Source: Corbicula japonica (lineage: Eukaryota > Mollusca > Bivalvia > Venerida > Cyrenidae). From it: a stretch of 64,000 nucleotides of DNA. Position 1 is the first letter of the stretch. The number at the start of each line of letters is the position of its first letter. The stretch covers positions 2,738,528 to 2,802,527 of the forward strand of contig JAZAYU010000079.1 of assembly GCA_038501625.1 (NCBI GenBank). Reading direction: 5' to 3'. The notes under the pieces were generated by a model, which did no database searches, was not told the origin of the DNA, and worked only from the letters and a program-made list of their open reading frames with translations. A program made the translations under genes and the position numbers. Of the stretch, positions 47,255 to 59,857 are shown in pieces.

Positions 47255-47740
47255 GAGCAGCAGTGAGTTTGTGCAATGAGTTGGGTATTCGCTTTAAACT
47301 CACAGCCAATAGCGTAATGAGACCGAATCCACTGACAGCAGTGAGTTGGGTATTCAATTTACCTAAAAGGAGAATACCAAAATGAGATCAAATCCACTGC
47401 CATTAGTGAGTTGGGTATTCGTACTACACTGACAGCGTATACCCTAATGAGATCGAATCCACTGCCAGCAGTGAATTGGGTATTCGCTCTACACATACAG
47501 CGAATACCCTAATGAGATCGAATCCACTGCCAGCGGCGAGTTGGGTATTCGCTTTACACAAACAGTCAATACCCTAATGAGATAAAATCCATTTCCAGCA
47601 GTGAGTTAGGTATTCGCTTACACACACAGCGAATACCCTAATGAGATTGAATCCACTGCCAGCTGTGAGTTGGGTATTCGCTTTAAACAAACAGTGAATA
47701 CCCTAATGAGATCGAATCTATTGCCAGCAGTATGTATTCG
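47255..47740 (+). repeat. 65-bp satellite array, left arm, inner block
   Basis: About seven monomers, more diverged than the main block (for example one loop lacks a base and several stems carry mismatches). This suggests that edge monomers escape homogenisation. Confidence 0.85.
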
Positions 47741-47756
47741 GTCTTCACAAAAGATG

Positions 47757-47945
47757 TGTGAAGTTAGCGGCTTACCGGCCTTGCGACCTGGCGGCGTGAA
47801 GTTAGCGGCCTAACGGCCTAGCGGCCTGGCGGCGTGAAGTTAGCGGCCTGGCGGACTAGCGGCCTGGCGGCGTGAAGTTAGCGGCCTGGCGGCGTGAAGT
47901 TAGCGGCATGGCGGGGTGAAGTTAGCGGCCTAGCGGCGTGAAGAT
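47757..47945. repeat. GC-rich GAAGTTAGCGGCCTGGCGGCGT tandem repeat
   Basis: About seven modules built from GTGAAGTTAGCGGC, CTAGCGGC and CTGGCGGC. The start GATGTGTGAAGTTAGCGGC resembles the element's own terminus GTGTGTGAAGTTGGC. Related scraps occur at 48225-48275 and 48408-48421. Confidence 0.75.
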
Positions 47946-48459
47946 GGCTTCCTTTACCACAATTTAGGTTGATCTTATAAACGGATTGAAATGTATTTTT
48001 ACAGCATATAATGTAAATTGCAGGGGTGTATAAGAAAGTTATCGACATGATTTAGCTTTTATTTTTTTAAATATATTATTTAACAATGTTCTAGTTTATC
48101 TGCAAAGACGACTCGGAATCTCTTTGTACATTTACTCCCATGTACTCTTTGTAATTTACATTGCAGTTGAGGATTAAGTAAAATATGAACAAGAACTAGC
48201 TTTGATTTTTGTTTAACTTTTCGAAACCTGGCGGCCTAGCGGCATGTCGGCCTAGCTGCCTAGCGGCCTAAACTTAAAATTTATCATAATTTATGTTTAT
48301 CTTAAAAATGTCTTGAAATCGATTTTTCAGCATATTATGTACATTTCAGGGGTGAATAAGCAAAATATCAACAAGAACTAGCTTTGATTTTTTTTGTAAG
48401 TTTTCGAAGCCTGGCGGCCTTCTTGATTGTTTGAAATTCGATCTTATGCATGTTTTGAA
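47946..48459. repeat. Diverged direct repeats in element core
   Basis: AACTAGCTTTGATTTTT followed by TTTCGAAACCTGGCGGCCT occurs near 48192 and again near 48373, about 182 bp apart. CAGCATATAATGTAAATTGC-like blocks also repeat. Non-coding. Confidence 0.55.
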
Positions 48460-50138
48460 TGTCCAGCAGTGCATTCTGCATATAAACGCAATTACGGAGG
48501 CTCTGATCTGTACAGTCTTCTAAGCTGGTCAAACAATCTATACATGGTTGGAACCAGAATTTAAACCCTCGCAAACATATATGTTTACATTTAAGATATG
48601 TCCCTCTTTTAATGAAATAAATATCAGAAACCGAGACCAGCCTCGGATTGGAGCCTTACGTCTTTCGCTTTAACCTGGATTGCTTTGTTGCGGTCTCTTC
48701 TGGTATGTAGAATAATTTTCAGATCTCTTTTGTTGCGAGTAAAATGGTATATAAAACATGAAAACTGTTCATCAACTGGTGGAGATTTAGGACGACGTAC
48801 GTAATGTTTACTTATACAAAGAATGCCATATTCTGCATATACTCGCAATTACGGAGGCTCGGATCTGTGCAGTCTCCAAAGCTGGCCAAACAATTCATAC
48901 ATGGTTGGAACCGGAATTTAAACCTTCGAAAATATGTATGTTTACCTTTACGATATGTCCAAATTTTAAAGAAAAAAGATACCAGAAACCGAGACCAACC
49001 TCGGATTTAAGCCCTCCTTCTTTCGCTTTAACCTGGATTGCTTTGGTGCGATCTCTTCCGGCATGCAGAATAATTTTAAGATCTCGTTCTTGCGATTAAA
49101 ATGGTATATAAAACATAAAAACTGTTCGTAAAATGGTGGAGATTTAGGACGACGTAACGTTTAACAATAGAAGAAATCCATATTCTGCACATAATTGCAA
49201 TTACGCAGGCACGGATCTGTACAGTCTTCTAAGCTGGCCAAACAATCTATATATGGTTGGAACCAGAATTTAAACCCTCACAAACATGTATGTTTACCGT
49301 TACGATATGTCACGCTTTCCATGAAATAAATATAAGAAACCGAGACCAGCCTCGGATTCGAGCCCTACTTCTTTCGCTTTAACCTAGTTTGAATTAGTGC
49401 GGTTTCTTCAGTCTTGTAGAATAATTTTCAGATTTCTTTATTGCGAGTAAAATGGTATATAAAACATGACAACTGTTCATGAAATGGCGGAGATTTAAGA
49501 CGACGTAATCTTTACCAAGAGAAAAAATGCCATATTCTGCATATAATCGCAATTACGGAGGCTCGGATCTGGACAGTCTTCTAAACTAGCCAAACAATCC
49601 ATACATGGTTGGAACCGGAATTTAAACCTTCGAAAATATGTATGTTTATCTTTACGATATGTTCCTTTTTAAAGAAAAAATATATCAGAAACCGAGACCA
49701 ACCTCGGATTATAACCCTCCTTCTTTTGCTTTAACCTGGATTCCTTTGTTGCGATCTCTTCCGGCATGCTGAATAATTTTAAGATCTCGTTCTTGCGATT
49801 AAAATGGTATATAAAACATAAAAACTGTTCATTAAATGGTGGATATTTAGGACGACGTAACGTTTAACAATAGAACAAATCCATATTCTGCATATAATCG
49901 CAATTAAGGAGGCTCGGATCTGTAGAGTCTTCTTATCTGGCCAAACATTTCATACATGGTTGGAACCAGAATTTCAACCCTTGCAAATATGTATGCCTAC
50001 CATAGTGACCTGTACCTATTTGAAATAAAAGAAAAATCAGAAATCCAGTCCAGACTCGGTTTCGAGCCCCAAGTGTTTTATTTATTTGCATCGCTTTAGT
50101 TAAATTTCCTCAGGCCTGCAGGACGTAATGTTAACCAA
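48460..50138. repeat. Tandem array of about 353-bp units, near 4.7 copies
   Basis: The anchor CAATTACGGAGGCTCGGATC lies at 48489, 48846, 49198, 49550 and 49901, spacings 357, 352, 352 and 351. Each unit also carries CATGGTTGGAACCAGAATTT, a short hairpin CCGAG-ACCAGC-CTCGG, TTCGCTTTAACCTGGATTGC and AAAATGGTATATAAAACAT. The TATATAAAA block is promoter-like but may be chance. The last unit is diverged and runs into the right satellite arm. Open frames here are repeat artefacts. Confidence 0.85.
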
Positions 50139-50140
50139 TA

Positions 50141-53100
50141 ACTGGCAGTGGATTCGATCTTAGGGTATTCGCTGTTTGTGTAAAGCGAATACCCAATTCG
50201 CTGCTGGCAGTGGATTCGATTTTATAAGGGTATTCGCTGACAGTGTAGAACGAATAACCAACTCACAGCTGGCAGTGGATTCGATCTCATTAGGGTATTC
50301 GATCTCAGTGTAGAACGAATACCAAACTCACTGCTGGCAGTGGATTCGATCTCATTACGGTATTCGCTGTTTGTGTAAAGCGAATACCCAACTCACTGCT
50401 GGCTGTGGATTCGATCTCATTAGGGTATTCGGTGTTTGTGTAAAGCGAATACCCAACTCACTGCTGGCAGTGGATTCGATCTCATTAGCGTATTCGCTGT
50501 CGGTGTAGAACGAATACCCAACTCACAGCTGGCTGTGAATTTGATCTCATAAGGGTCTTCGCTGTCAGTGTAGAACGAATACCCAACTCACAGCTGGCTG
50601 TGGATTCGAACTCATTAGGGTATTCGCTGTTTGTGTAAAGCGAATACCCAACTCACACCTGGCTGTGGATTCGATCTCATTAGGGTATTCGCTGTGTATG
50701 TAAAGCGAGTACCCAACAATGCTGTCAATGGATTTGATCTCATTAGGGTATTCGCTGTCAGTGTAGAACGAATACCAAACTCACAGCTGGCTGTGGATTC
50801 GATCTCATCAGGGTATTCGCTGTCAGTGTAGAACGAATACCCAACTCACAGCTTGCTGTGTATTCGATCTCATTAGGGTATTCGCTGTTTGTGTAAAGCG
50901 AATATCCAACTCATTGCTGGCTGTGGATTCGATCTCATTAGGGTATTCGCTGTGTGTGTAAAGCGAATACCCAACTCACTGCTGGCAGTGGATTCGATTT
51001 CATTAGGGTATTCGCTGACAGTGTAGAACGAATACCCAACTCACTGCTGGCTTTTGATTCGATCTCATTAGGGTATTCGCTGTCAGTGTAAAGCGAATAC
51101 CCAACTCACTGCTGGCAGTGGATTCGATCTCATTAGGGTATTCGCTGTCAGTGTAGAACTAATACCCAACTCACAGCTGGCTGTCGATTCGATCTCATTA
51201 GGATATTCGCTGTCAGTGTAGAACGAATACCAAACTCACAGCTGGCTGTAGATTCGATATCATTAGGGTATTCGCTGTTTGTGTAAAGCGAATACCCAAC
51301 TCACAGCTGGCAGTGGATTCGATCTCATTAGGGTATTCGCTGTCAGTGTAAAACGAATACCCAACTCACTGCTGGCAGTTGATTCGATCTTATTAGGGTA
51401 TTCGCTGTCATGGTAGAACGAATACCCAACCCACTGCTGGCTGTGGATTCGATCTAATTAGGTTATTCGCTGTCAGTGTAGAACGAATACCCAACTCACA
51501 GCTGGCTGTGGATTCGATCTCATTAGGGTATTCGCTGTTTGTGTAAACCGAATTCCCAATTCACTGCTGGCTGTGGATTCGATCTCAATAGGGTATTCGC
51601 TGTTTGTGTAAAGCGAATACCCAACTCACTGCTGGCTGTGGATTCGATCTAATTAGGGTATTCGCTGTGTTTGTAAAGCGAATACCCAACTCACTGCTGG
51701 CAATGGTTTCGATCTCATTAGGGTATTCGCTGTCAGTGTAGAACGAATACCCAACTCACAGCTGGCTGTGAGTTCGATCTCATTAGGTTATTCGCTGTCA
51801 GTGTAGAACGAATACCCAACTCACAGCTGGATGTGGATTCGATCTCATTAGGGTATTCGCTGTTTGTGCAAAGCGAATACCCAACTCACAGCTGGCAGTG
51901 GATTCGATCTCATTAGGTTATTCGCTGTTTGTGTAAAGCGAATACCCAACTCACAGTTGGCAGTGGATTCGATCTCATTAGGTTATTCGCTGTGTGTGTA
52001 AAGCGAATACCCAAATCACTGCTGGCAGTGGATTCGATCTCATTAGGGTATTCGCTGTCAGTGTAGAACAAATACCCAACTCACAGCTGGCTGTGGATTC
52101 GATCTCATTAGGGTATTCGCTGTGTGTGTAAAGCGAATACCCAACTCACTGCTGGCAGTGGATTCGATCTCATTACGGTATTCGCTGTTTGTGTAAAGCG
52201 AATACCCAACTCACTGCTGGCTGTGGATTCGATCTCATTAGGGTATTCGGTGTTTGTGTAAAGCGAATACCCAACTCACTGCTGGCAGTGGATTCGATCT
52301 CATTAGCGTATTCGCTGTCGGTGTAGAACGAATACCCAACTCACAGCTGGCTGTGAATTTGATCTCATAAGGGTCTTCGCTGTCAGTGTAGAACGAATAC
52401 CCAACTCACAGCTGGCTGTGGATTCGAACTCATTAGGGTATTCGCTGTTTGTGTAAAGCGAATACCCAACTCACACCTGGCTGTGGATTCGATCTCATTA
52501 GGGTATTCGCTGTGTATGTAAAGCGAGTACCCAACAATGCTGTCAATGGATTCGATCTCATTAGGGTATTCGCTGTCAGTGTAGAACGAATACCAAACTC
52601 ACAGCTGGCTGTGGATTCGATCTCATTAGGGTATTCGCTGTCAGTGTAGAACGAATACCCAACTCACAGCTTGCTGTGTATTCGATCTCATTAGGGTATT
52701 CGCTGTTTGTGTAAAGCGAATATCCAACTCATTGCTGGCTGTGGATTCGATCTCATTAGGGTATTCGATGTTTGTGTAAAGCGAATACCCAACTCACTGC
52801 TGGCAGTGGATTCGATTTCATTAGGGTATTCGCTGACAGTTTAGAACGAATACCCAACTCACTTCTGGCTTTTGATTCGATCTCATTAGGGTATTCGCTG
52901 TCAGTGTAAAGCGAATACCCAACTCACAGCTGGCAGTGGATTCGATCTCATTAGGGTATTCGCTGTCAGTGTAGAACGAATACCCAACTCACAGCTGGCT
53001 GTCGATTCGATCTCATTAGGATATTCGCTGTCAGTGTAGAACGAATACCCAACTCACAGCTGGCTGTAGATTCGATATCATTAGGGTATTCGCTGTTTGT

Positions 53101-56100
53101 GTAAAGCGAATACCCAACTCACAGCTGGCAGTGGATTCGATCTCATTAGGGTATTCGCTGTCAGTGTAAAACGAATACCCAACTCACTGCTGGCAGTTGA
53201 TTCGATCTTATTAGGGTATTCGCTGTCATGGTAGAACGAATACCCAACCCACTGCTGGCTGTGGATTCGATCTCATTAGGTTATTCGCTGTCAGTGTAGA
53301 ACGAATACCCAACTCACAGCTGGCTGTGGATTCGATCTCTTTAGGGTATTCGCTGTTTGTGTAAACCGAATTCCCAATTCACTGCTGGCTGTGGATTCGA
53401 TCTCAATAGGGTATTCGCTGTTTGTATAAAGCGAATACCCAACTCACTGCTGGCTGTGGATTCGATCTAATTAGGGTATTCGCTGTTTGTGTAAAGCGAA
53501 TACCCAACTCACTGCTGGCAATGGTTTCGATCTCATTAGGGTATTCGCTGTCAGTGTAGAACGAATACCCAACTCACAGCTGGCTGTGAGTTCGATCTCA
53601 TTAGGTTATTCGCTGTCAGTGTAGAACGAATACCCAACTCACAGCTGGATGTGGATTCGATCTCATTAGGGTATTCGCTGTTTGTGCAAAGCGAATACCC
53701 AACTCACAGCTGGCAGTGGATTCGATCTCATTAGGTTATTCGCTGTGTGTGTAAAGCGAATACCCAACTCACTGCTGGCAGTGGATTCGATCTCATTAGA
53801 GTATTCGCTGTCAGTGTAGAACAAATACCCAACTCACAGCTGGCTGTGGATTCGATCTCATTAGGGTATTCGCTGTGTGTGTAAAGCGAATACCCAACTC
53901 ACTGCTGGCAGTGGATTCGATCTCATTAGGGTATTCGCTGTCAGTGTAGAACGAATACCCAACTCACAGCTGGCTGTGGATTCGATCTCATTAGGGTATT
54001 CGCTGTGTGTGTAAAGCGAATACCCAACTCACTGCTGGCAGTGGATTCGATCTCATTAGGGTATTCGCTGTCAGTGTAGAACGAATACCCAACTCACAGC
54101 TGGCTGTGGATTCGATCTCATTAGGGTATTCGCTGTCAGTGTAGAACGAATACCCAACTCACAGCTGGCTGTGGATTCGATCTCATTAGGGTATTCGCTG
54201 TTTGTGTAAAGCGAATACCCAACTCACAGCTGGCAGTGGATTTGATCTCATTAGGGTATTCGCTGTCAGTGTAGAACGAATACCCAACTCACTGCTGGCT
54301 GTGATTCGATCTCATTAGGGTATTCGCTGTCAGTGTAGAACGAATACCCAACTCACAGCTGGCTGTGGATTCGATCTCATTAGGGTATTCGCTGTGTGTG
54401 TAAAGCGAATACCCAACTCACTGCTGGCAGTGGATTCGATCTCATTAGGGTATTCGCTGTCAGTGTAGAACGAATACCCAACTCACAGCTGGCTGTGGAT
54501 TCGATCTCATTAGGGTATTCGCTGTCAGTGTAGAACGAATACCCAACTCACAGCTGGCTGTGGATTCGATCTCATTAGGGTATTCGCTGTTTGTGTAAAG
54601 CGAATACCCAACTCACAGCTGGCAGTGGATTCGATCTCATTAGGGTATTCGCAGTTTGTGTAAAGCGAATACCCAACTCACTGCTGGCTGTGGATTCAAT
54701 CTCATTAGGATATTCGCTGTTTGTGTAAAGCGAATACCCAACTCACTGCTGGCAGTGGATTCGATCTCATTAGGGTATTCGCTGTTTGTGTAAAGCGAAT
54801 ACCCAACTCACTGCTGGCTGTGGATTCGATCTCATTAGGGTATTCGCTGTGTGTGTAAAGCGAATACCCAACTCACTGCTGGCAGTGGATTCGATCTCAT
54901 TAGGGTATTCGCTGTCAGTGTAGAACGAATACCCAACTCACAGCTGGCTGTGAGTTCGATCTCATTAGGGTATTCGCTGTCAGTGTAGAACGAATACCCA
55001 ACTCACAGCTGGCTGTGGATTCGATCTCATTAGGGTATTCGCTGTGTGTGTAAAGCGAATACCCAACTTACTGCTGGCAGTGGATTCGATCTCATTAGGG
55101 TATTCGCTGTCAGTGTAGAACGAATACCCAACTCACAGCTGGCTGTGGATTCGATCTCATTAGGGTATTCGCTGTCAGTGTAGAACGAATACCCAACTCA
55201 CTGCTGGTTGTGAGTTCGATCTCATTAGGGTATTCACTGTCAGTGTAGAACGAATACCCAACTCACAGCTGGCTGTGGATTCGATCTCATTAAGGTATTC
55301 GCTGTGTGTGTAAAGCGAATACCCAACTCACTGCTGGCAGTGGATTCGATCTCATTAGGGTATTCGCTGTCAGTGTAGAACGAATACCCAACTCACTGCT
55401 GGCTGTGGATTCGATCTCATTAGGGTATTCGCTGTCTGTGTAGAACGAATACCCAACTCACAGCTGGCTGTGGATTCGATCTCATTAGGGTATTCTCTGT
55501 TTGTGTAAAGCGAATACCCAACTCACAGCTGGCAGTGGATTCGATCTCATTAGGGTATTCGCAGTTTGTGTAAAGCGAATACCCAACTCACTGCTGGCTG
55601 TGGATTCGATCTCATTAGGGTATTCGCTGTTTGTGTAAAGCGAATACCCAACTCACTGCTGGCAGTGGATTCGATCTCATTAGGGTTTTCGCTGTTTGTG
55701 TAAAGCGAATACCCAACTCACTGCTGGCTGTGGATTCGATCTCATTAGGGTATTCGCTGTGTGTGTAAAGCGAATACCCAACTCACTGCTGGCAGTGGAT
55801 TCGATCTCATAAGGGTATTCGCTGTCAGTGTAGAACGAATACCCAACTCACAGCTGGCTGTGAGTTCGATCTCATTAGGGTATTCGCTGTCAGTGTAGAA
55901 CGAATACCCGACTCACAGCTGGCTTTGGATTCGATCTCATTAGGGTATTCGCTGTGTGTGTAAAGCGAATACCCAACTTACTGCTGGCAGTGGATTCGAT
56001 CTCATTAGGGTATTCGCTGTCAGTGTAGAACGAATACCCAACTCACAGCTGGCTGTAGATTCGATCTCATTAGGGTATTCGCTGTCAGTGTAGAACGAAT

Positions 56101-57305
56101 ACCCAACTCACAGCTGGCAGTGGATTCGATCTCATTAGGGTATTCTCTGTTTGTGTAAAGCGAATACCCAACTCACAGCTGGCAGTGGATTCGATCTCAT
56201 TAGGGTATTCGCAGTTTGTGTAAAGCGAATACCCAACTCACTGCTGGCTGTGGATTCGATCTCATTAGGGTATTCGCTGTTTGTGTAAAGCGAATACCCA
56301 ACTCACTGCTGGCAGTGGATTCGATCTCATTAGGGTATTCGCTGTCAGTGTAGAACGAATACCCAACTCACAGCTGGCTGTGGATTCGATCTCATTAGGG
56401 TATTCGCTGTTTATGTAAAGCGAATACCCAACTCACTGCTGGCAGTGGATTTGATCTCATTAGGGTATTCGCTGTCAGTGTAGAACGAATACCCAACTCA
56501 CTGCTGGTTGTGAGTTCGATCTCATTAGGGTATTCACTGTCAGTGTAGAACGAATACCCAACTCACAGCTGGCTGTGGATTCGATCTCACTAGGGTATTC
56601 GCTGTGTGTGTAAAGCGAATACCCAACTCTCTGCTGGCAGTGGATTCGATCTCATTAGGGTATTCGCTGTCAGTGTAGAACGAATACCCAACTCACAGCT
56701 GGCTGTGGATTCGATCTCATTAGGGTATTCGCTGTCAGTGTAGAACGAATACCCAACTCACAGCTGGCTGTGGATTCGATCTCATTAGGGTATTCTCTGT
56801 TTGTGTAAAGCGAATACCCAACTCACAGCTGGCAGTGGATTCGATCTCATTAGGGTATTCGCAGTTTGTGTAAAGCGAATACCCAACTCACTGCTGGCTG
56901 TGGATTCGATCTCATTAGGGTATTCGCTGTTTGTGTAAAGCGAATACCCAACTCACTGCTGGCAGTGGATTCGATCTCATTAGGGTTTTCGCTGTTTGTG
57001 TAAAGCGAATACCCAACTCACTGCTGGCTGTGGATTCGATCTCATTAGGGTATTCGCTGTGTGTGTAAAGCGAATACCCAACTCACTGCTGGCAGTGGAT
57101 TCGATCTCATAAGGGTATTCGCTGTCAGTGTAGAACGAATACCCAACTCACAGCTGGCTGTGAGTTCGATCTCATTAGGGTATTCGCTGTCAGTGTAGAA
57201 CGAATACCCAACTCACAGCTGGCTTTGGATTCGATCTCATTAGGGTATTCGCTGTTTGTGCAAAGCGAATACCCAACTCACTGCTGGCAGTGGATTCGAT
57301 TTCAG
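50141..57305 (-). repeat. 65-bp satellite array, right arm (about 110 monomers)
   Basis: Same monomer as the left arm in reverse complement (GGCAGTGGATTCGATCTCAT, TAGGGTATTCGCTGT, loop, AGCGAATACCCAACTCA). Both subtypes alternate. Higher-order structure is visible: a block starting near 50330 is repeated 1818 bp later, and a 650-bp (ten-monomer) period marked by TATTCTCTGTTTGTG recurs at 55491, 56141 and 56791. The identical short frames at 50631 and 52449 are a side effect of this duplication. Confidence 0.95.
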
Positions 57306-57361
57306 CTGGATATTGAATATCCAATTCCCTACTCATTACTCATTGCCAACTTCACACACCT

Positions 57362-57369
57362 CAGATAAT
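57362..57369. other. Right target-site duplication CAGATAAT
   Basis: Same octamer as 45042-45049, directly after the right terminus CTTCACACACCT. Confidence 0.7.
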
Positions 57370-57719
57370 ATAGGTTAAGTAAGCAAAAGAGTTTAGTGTA
57401 CAAAGCATGTTAATGCATAGAAATCACTAATAATAGTATACAGAAATATATTTGCCTTAACAATATCAAAAGTATAGCTGTAGGACCTTTGACTTTCAAA
57501 AGAATGTCTATCTATTTTCAAGGATTTCTATGTTTTAGATCTGTTAAAATTTAACTCCGTTACTATTTACATATTATCTCAATAATAAGGTAAGTTAATA
57601 GCTCTCAAAATCTTTCCAGCCAAGTACCCTAAATTACGTTAGTCATTTTTGATTTCTTTACTTATAAATTTTAACATATTTTGCCTTCTAAAGTAATATT
57701 GTTTTACAAATCTCTTTCG

Positions 57720-58715
57720 GTCATAATGAAATTGTTTACAAATAAGCAACTAGTGCACTTTCTATCATCAAGAGGTATGCCCCTCCACCTTCCTTTTTCA
57801 ACCGGTAAACGATGATTTCTGGTGAGAAACAAAATAAGATTTCTACAGCCTTTTTGAGGTAAAGCATCAATGTACTGACTTCTTTTAAAATCTGTCTTAA
57901 AAAATTATAAAAATTGGAATCTGAAGTTTTTGCGATTTCATTTCGCAAATTTTGAATTAAAAATATCTGTGACTGTTTGTTTCTTTGTTTTGTTTTAACC
58001 ATTTTGCATTCGGAAAACTTTGACAAATTCCAGAGAATCCTAAGTTGCAAAGTTGATATTTTATATTATCAAGCCATGTGGACTTAATTCGCTTTCCGGA
58101 ATATAAACTATAAAGTAAATTATAAACTTAAGTTGCCAGTTTTGGATTTAGAATATTTGCGGGACCATCGATAAGTTTCGCCCAGTAAGATAACATTCGA
58201 TTTGGAATATCTACGGTTAACGGCAAGATTTCTAATTCACCGTACATGATATTAGACGGTGTGGATTTCTTCATTTTAAAACGGTATTTACTGTACACGT
58301 TCTAAAATGTCTAGATTTCCATATCCCAATATTTCTGATCCATAAAGAAGAATAGGTTTTACTGTTGTTTTTTTAAAAGATCTATTTGAAAATCGAACGG
58401 TAACGACAAATAATTGATTTTCCGAAGAAGTAAAAATAGAGCTTTGTTTGCTTAAGCTTGCTCTGCAATATATGTTTTTGTTTTTGTAAATGAACCGTTT
58501 TTGTAAAGAATATGCCTAAATATTTGTACTCATCCACGTTTTCTAGTTCGACATCGCCTAATTTATAGTTTCGGTTAGACGCTCTTCTTTTCTGTGAAAA
58601 AGTTATAATTTTTGTTTTATCTGTATTAAAATTTAAATCGTTAAGAAATATGCTAAATAGAAAAGGTGAAAGGTTTTCACCTTGTCTCACCCCATTAAAG
58701 CAGCTAAAAATAGGT
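57720..58715 (-). pseudogene. Degenerate non-LTR retrotransposon reverse transcriptase, C-terminal half
   Basis: Read on the minus strand. At 58690-58600 is GVRQGENLSPFLFSIFLNDL, the LINE fingers/palm motif, joined directly to NTDKTKIITFS. The intervening segment that would hold the catalytic YADD is deleted. VDEYKYLGIFF, then in another frame KPILLYGSEILGYGN follow. Further on, 58050-57736 reads NEIAKTSDSNFYNFLRQILK, as in the region after the reverse transcriptase of such elements. Several frameshifts and stops; 5' truncated at about 58715. It cannot make active enzyme. The clade is not determined. Confidence 0.75.
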
Positions 58716-58833
58716 CGCTATGATGAGAGCATGGCGCACATTTTCGTCGTGGCGAAAAAATGGGATTAATTAGTGAAAATGAAGTGTTTATTGGGACTAA
58801 ATATGGATAAAACATTGTAAAAACGTTTCTGTG

Positions 58834-59848
58834 ATGTCTGATAAAAAGGATAGTCAAACTTATCAGAAGAAAAACTCAAAAAAAAAGGAAAAAAGAAAAG
58901 GCCGGCGAGTTAACCTTTACAAAATTGCACAGAAAACACGGGAAATACGTGTGCACAAAGTGATATTCAATATAGCCAGACATTGACAGCTAAAAAGTGT
59001 AAACAAAGCAGTGAACTGAAAGTAAGTGATAATTTACATTCTGCTAGTGACAGTTTACATTCTGCATACATTCATCTTTATGATATGAGCTACAAGTCGC
59101 CATCACAGTCGGTGCAACCGAGGCAACATCCGGCTACGCCATATGCTATGCAAGCGACATATATGGTAAGTCCTTCATTATCGCCCCAAATGCCCGGATT
59201 CCCGGCATCGCGACTACCGTGGACTGTACAGCTATTAGACGAAATGAAAATTATTAAGGATAAAGTGCAGTCTTTAAAAAGTATTGAAAAAAACGTGAAT
59301 TTAATAAATGCTAAAGTGTCAGATCTAGAAATAAAATTCAAAGATATGGACACCAGAGTGATCGACGTAGAGAAAGCTTGTAGTTTCACGGAAACGGAAC
59401 TTGAAAGAAGCAGGTCGGAGCTCAAGGAATCGAAATCCTTGTTAGTAAATCTCTCCAAAAATGTGAGAACCTTGAACTTGAGGCCACCTCGCTTAAGAAA
59501 CTTAACACCGAACTTAAAGACACGCTGAAAATGGAAACAGGAAAAGTTAACAACCGAGCTCATCGTCATGGAAAAAGGGCACTAAATCTCGCCCAATTGT
59601 TGTTAAGTTTCATTATTATAAAGACAAAGAACACATTCGCAACTTGTCCTTTGAAAAGGCAGACGATCTCAAAGCCGCAAAACGCGGAATCAGTTTACAG
59701 CTACCCAGAGACATCCGAGAGGCTCGGAAGGGACTATATCCAGCTATGGAAACAGCAAAGGGGCAGGGAAGGAAGTTAAATTCATTGGCAAAGATCTGTA
59801 CATCAACGACCGGAAGTACGTACCAAACAAGTCCAGTGTAACTGGTTA
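58834..59848 (+). pseudogene. LINE ORF1-like nucleic-acid-binding protein, frameshifted
   Basis: The first ATG (58834) gives a 50-residue lysine-rich start, then stops. Shifting by one base near 58960 continues as QTLTAKKCKQSSELKVSDNL to 59528. Residues from about 59220 to 59510 form a coiled coil (heptads in DEMKIIKDKVQSLKSIEKNV and onward). A second shift near 59550 opens RPIVVKFHYYKDKEHIRNLS, resembling the RNA-binding part of L1-type ORF1 proteins. A third near 59765 gives KFIGKDLYINDRKYVPNKSS and a stop at 59846. The order coiled coil then basic domain fits ORF1p. ORF2 begins directly downstream. Each ORF piece is broken, so the copy is dead. Confidence 0.7.
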
Positions 59849-59857
59849 GGGAAGCCA

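Larger units (their letters stand above)
45050..57361. mobile_element. Giant foldback element with inverted satellite arms, 12.3 kb
   Basis: The outer about 75 bases of each end are inverted copies. The left begins GTGTGTGAAGTTGGCAGTGA and continues through GTAGGGAATTGG, the palindrome GGATATT-C-AATATCC and AGCTGAAAT. The right end reads the same on the minus strand with very few changes and two extra bases at its tip. Both arms then become 65-bp satellite, the right one in reverse complement. The unique-looking core is about 47.74-50.14 kb. An 8-bp direct repeat flanks the whole. No transposase or other protein of any length is encoded, so it is non-autonomous. An 8-bp duplication is used by hAT and P-type elements, and Foldback-like elements have long tandem-repeat inverted termini; which applies here is open. 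Confidence 0.8.

Noticed and set aside
50631..52649. Two near-identical 66-codon frames that look like a duplicated gene
   Set aside because: They are the same stretch of 65-bp satellite repeated at the 1818-bp higher-order period.
45116..57305. CRISPR-like array of regular repeats
   Set aside because: Whole 65-bp monomers are conserved, so there are no unique spacers, and the genome is eukaryotic.
58983..59569. 159-codon antisense frame over LINE ORF1
   Set aside because: Shadow of the coiled-coil coding region on the plus strand.
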